Assembly (NCBI GenBank): GCA_003555385.1
Contig: PWHO01000181.1
Location: 1 to 6,172, forward strand
Length of the DNA stretch: 6,172 nucleotides
Direction of reading: 5' to 3'
Origin: Bacteroidales bacterium
GTDB taxonomy: Bacteria > Bacteroidota > Bacteroidia > Bacteroidales > UBA7960
Made by a program: the position numbers and the translations under genes. The notes below the pieces were generated by a model. The model was not told the DNA's origin, did no database searches, and saw only the letters and a list, made by a program, of their open reading frames with translations. This document shows positions 4,822 through 6,172 of the stretch, piece after piece; position 1 is the stretch's first letter, and the number at the start of each line of letters is the position of its first letter.

Positions 4822-6172
4822 ATGTTATTGATAAAGCGTTTTATAAAGCGCTTAGAAAATCTTTCTGATTTAAAGTTGTGGTTACTTTTTTTTGTAATTA
4901 CTTTATCGTTTATACTACTGGTCCAACTGGTTGTATTGCCTTATATACTGCCGTTTTGGCATGCAGGGGACGGTCTTCTATCCGCAGGTGGAGACTGGGT
5001 TGCTTTTCATAAAGCTGCTGTTGAAATGGCAGAAGCGATTAAGGCCGAAGGGTGGTCAGCATGGGAGTTACGCCCCCGGGGCTGGATGCCTGCCGGTGTA
5101 GCCGGAGCAATTTATGCTTTGAGCTGGCCCAAACCCTGGACACTGGCGCCTTTAAATGCAGCCATCCATGCTTTTACTGCCTTGATGGTAATCAAATTAT
5201 TATTATTTATTTCGGAAAACCGAAGGGCCTCTTTAATCGCTGCTTTACCCTATGTATTCTTTCCTTCGGCCATGCTTTGGTATACCCAAATACATAGAGA
5301 TGGCTATAACATCCTGGGAATGCTTCTATTCCTTTACGGTATTTTATACATTTTTAAAAAGGACTTAAATATAGGTAAATGGAGCATTATGGAAGGTTAT
5401 GGTTTTTTGGCTGCTTTTAGCGGTGTTATTCTGATCTGGTTAAGCCGCCCTTATACCCTGGTCATGTTTCAGTATATGGGTTTATTATTATTATTGATAA
5501 TAACTGTTTATTTAATGGTCCTTTATATTAAGTCAAAAATTAATTGGAAAAGGATAGCAGTAAAGGTTGTAACTATCACACTGGTTATGGGCATGACCTC
5601 AGTATTTTATAGCCTGGGTGGAGACAGCAAATATGAAAGAGAATTAACACCTGCAAAAGAGAATGATATGAATGATTATGTAGTATCCCTGCAGGAAACT
5701 GATGATTATCTGTGGGCAAGCAGAACCCAGGTAGCCTTACCAGATAAGCAAGTTGCACAGCAAACACGGTTAGAACGGTTAACTGAAGAATATCACTGGG
5801 AGAGAACACCCGGGTTGCCGCAAAGGATTGACAGTCAATTTTATTCACTGGCGATATTGCGTTCGGTATCGTATCCAATATTATACGGTGACACTGCCAG
5901 TGGAATAGACACTGATGTATCCTTTCACAGTGCTGTTGATTTTATCTATTACCTTCCACGAGCTCTACAAATATCTTTTTTGGCTCCTTTCCCGGGTGAA
6001 TGGTTTACTGAAGGCACTCGTGAGGCAACTACTTTTTTCAGGTGGGTTTCGGCTTTTGAAATGTCATTTATCTACCTGATGCTCATACCGATGTGTTACG
6101 GGCTGTGGATCTGGAGAAGAAAAATAGAAATATATATAATGTGGTTTTACTGTATAGTGATGATGCTGCCTA
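4822..6172 (+). CDS. Large polytopic membrane protein, GT-C-like glycosyltransferase or polymerase (3' end outside window)
   Basis: ATG 4822, behind AGGGTGAG, opens a frame with no stop to the right edge: 450 residues, incomplete. Hydrophobic segments suggest membrane spans near 18-43, 107-130, 133-153, 160-178, 191-208, 211-237, 244-264, 411-430 and 434-450. The first outer loop carries HAGDGLLSAGGDWVAFHKAA (47-66) with D50 and D58, then GWSAWELRPRGWMPAG (77-92). Acidic residues in the first loop, followed by short spans and a charged motif such as YTQIHRDGYNILG (154-166), are typical of GT-C enzymes that use lipid-linked sugars on the outer face of the membrane. Residues 265-405 form a mostly polar outer domain. 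The beginning is notably GC-rich (40 of 60 bases at 5041-5100) beside its AT-rich neighbours. A polysaccharide polymerase or an unknown membrane protein is also possible. Being a membrane protein is near certain; the GT-C label is inference. Confidence 0.75.
   Translation, partial: MLLIKRFIKRLENLSDLKLWLLFFVITLSFILLVQLVVLPYILPFWHAGDGLLSAGGDWVAFHKAAVEMAEAIKAEGWSAWELRPRGWMPAGVAGAIYALSWPKPWTLAPLNAAIHAFTALMVIKLLLFISENRRASLIAALPYVFFPSAMLWYTQIHRDGYNILGMLLFLYGILYIFKKDLNIGKWSIMEGYGFLAAFSGVILIWLSRPYTLVMFQYMGLLLLLIITVYLMVLYIKSKINWKRIAVKVVTITLVMGMTSVFYSLGGDSKYERELTPAKENDMNDYVVSLQETDDYLWASRTQVALPDKQVAQQTRLERLTEEYHWERTPGLPQRIDSQFYSLAILRSVSYPILYGDTASGIDTDVSFHSAVDFIYYLPRALQISFLAPFPGEWFTEGTREATTFFRWVSAFEMSFIYLMLIPMCYGLWIWRRKIEIYIMWFYCIVMMLP

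Noticed and set aside
5052..5297. 81-residue + strand reading frame
   Set aside because: It lies wholly inside the membrane-protein gene in another frame, is Cys-rich and has no family pattern; a chance frame over the GC-rich start of that gene.
5585..5878. 97-residue - strand reading frame
   Set aside because: Antisense to the coding frame of the membrane protein; no motif and no convincing start signal.
1..6172. tRNA, rRNA, CRISPR array, transposase or insertion-sequence ends
   Set aside because: No cloverleaf, regularly spaced repeats, transposase motifs or terminal inverted repeats were seen on either strand.

Overview
The window reads as part of an exopolysaccharide, capsule or other cell-surface glycan locus from a low-GC Gram-positive-type bacterium, most likely a Firmicute/clostridial lineage. 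This rests on AT-rich coding DNA, TTG start codons behind good Shine-Dalgarno sequences (GGAGGT, AGGTGG), an extended -10 promoter, and a one-strand run of GT4-type glycosyltransferases. The species cannot be named from the sequence. All genes are on the + strand.

Layout, left to right: (1) the C-terminal end of a GT4 glycosyltransferase cut by the window edge (1-283); (2) an intact 373-residue GT4 glycosyltransferase starting at TTG 368; (3) a 133-base non-coding gap with inverted repeats and a 9-T run (1490-1622); (4) a 233-residue P-loop kinase-like protein starting at TTG 1623; (5) a second full-length GT4 gene (2337-3470) split by one in-frame amber codon at 3102-3104, with the sequence-family match continuing in the same frame afterwards; (6) a third, divergent GT4 protein (about 3522-4679) whose N-terminus looks eroded; (7) a 142-base gap with two TATAAT boxes, one a perfect extended -10; (8) the first 450 residues of a large polytopic membrane protein (4822 to the right edge, still open), GT-C-like or polymerase-like.

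Taken together, the cytoplasmic GT4 enzymes would add sugars from nucleotide-sugar donors to a lipid-linked repeat unit. The kinase-like protein may phosphorylate a sugar, a nucleotide or the glycan itself (substrate unknown). The membrane protein may act on the outer face as a lipid-sugar-dependent transferase or polymerase. Two adjacent glycosyltransferases (5 and 6) show damage, which suggests the locus is decaying or recombining, unless sequencing errors explain it. Base composition is uneven: parts of the kinase gene are extremely AT-rich and the membrane gene starts in a GC-rich stretch, which fits the mosaic assembly typical of surface-glycan loci. I found no RNA genes, CRISPR array, transposase or clearly novel system.
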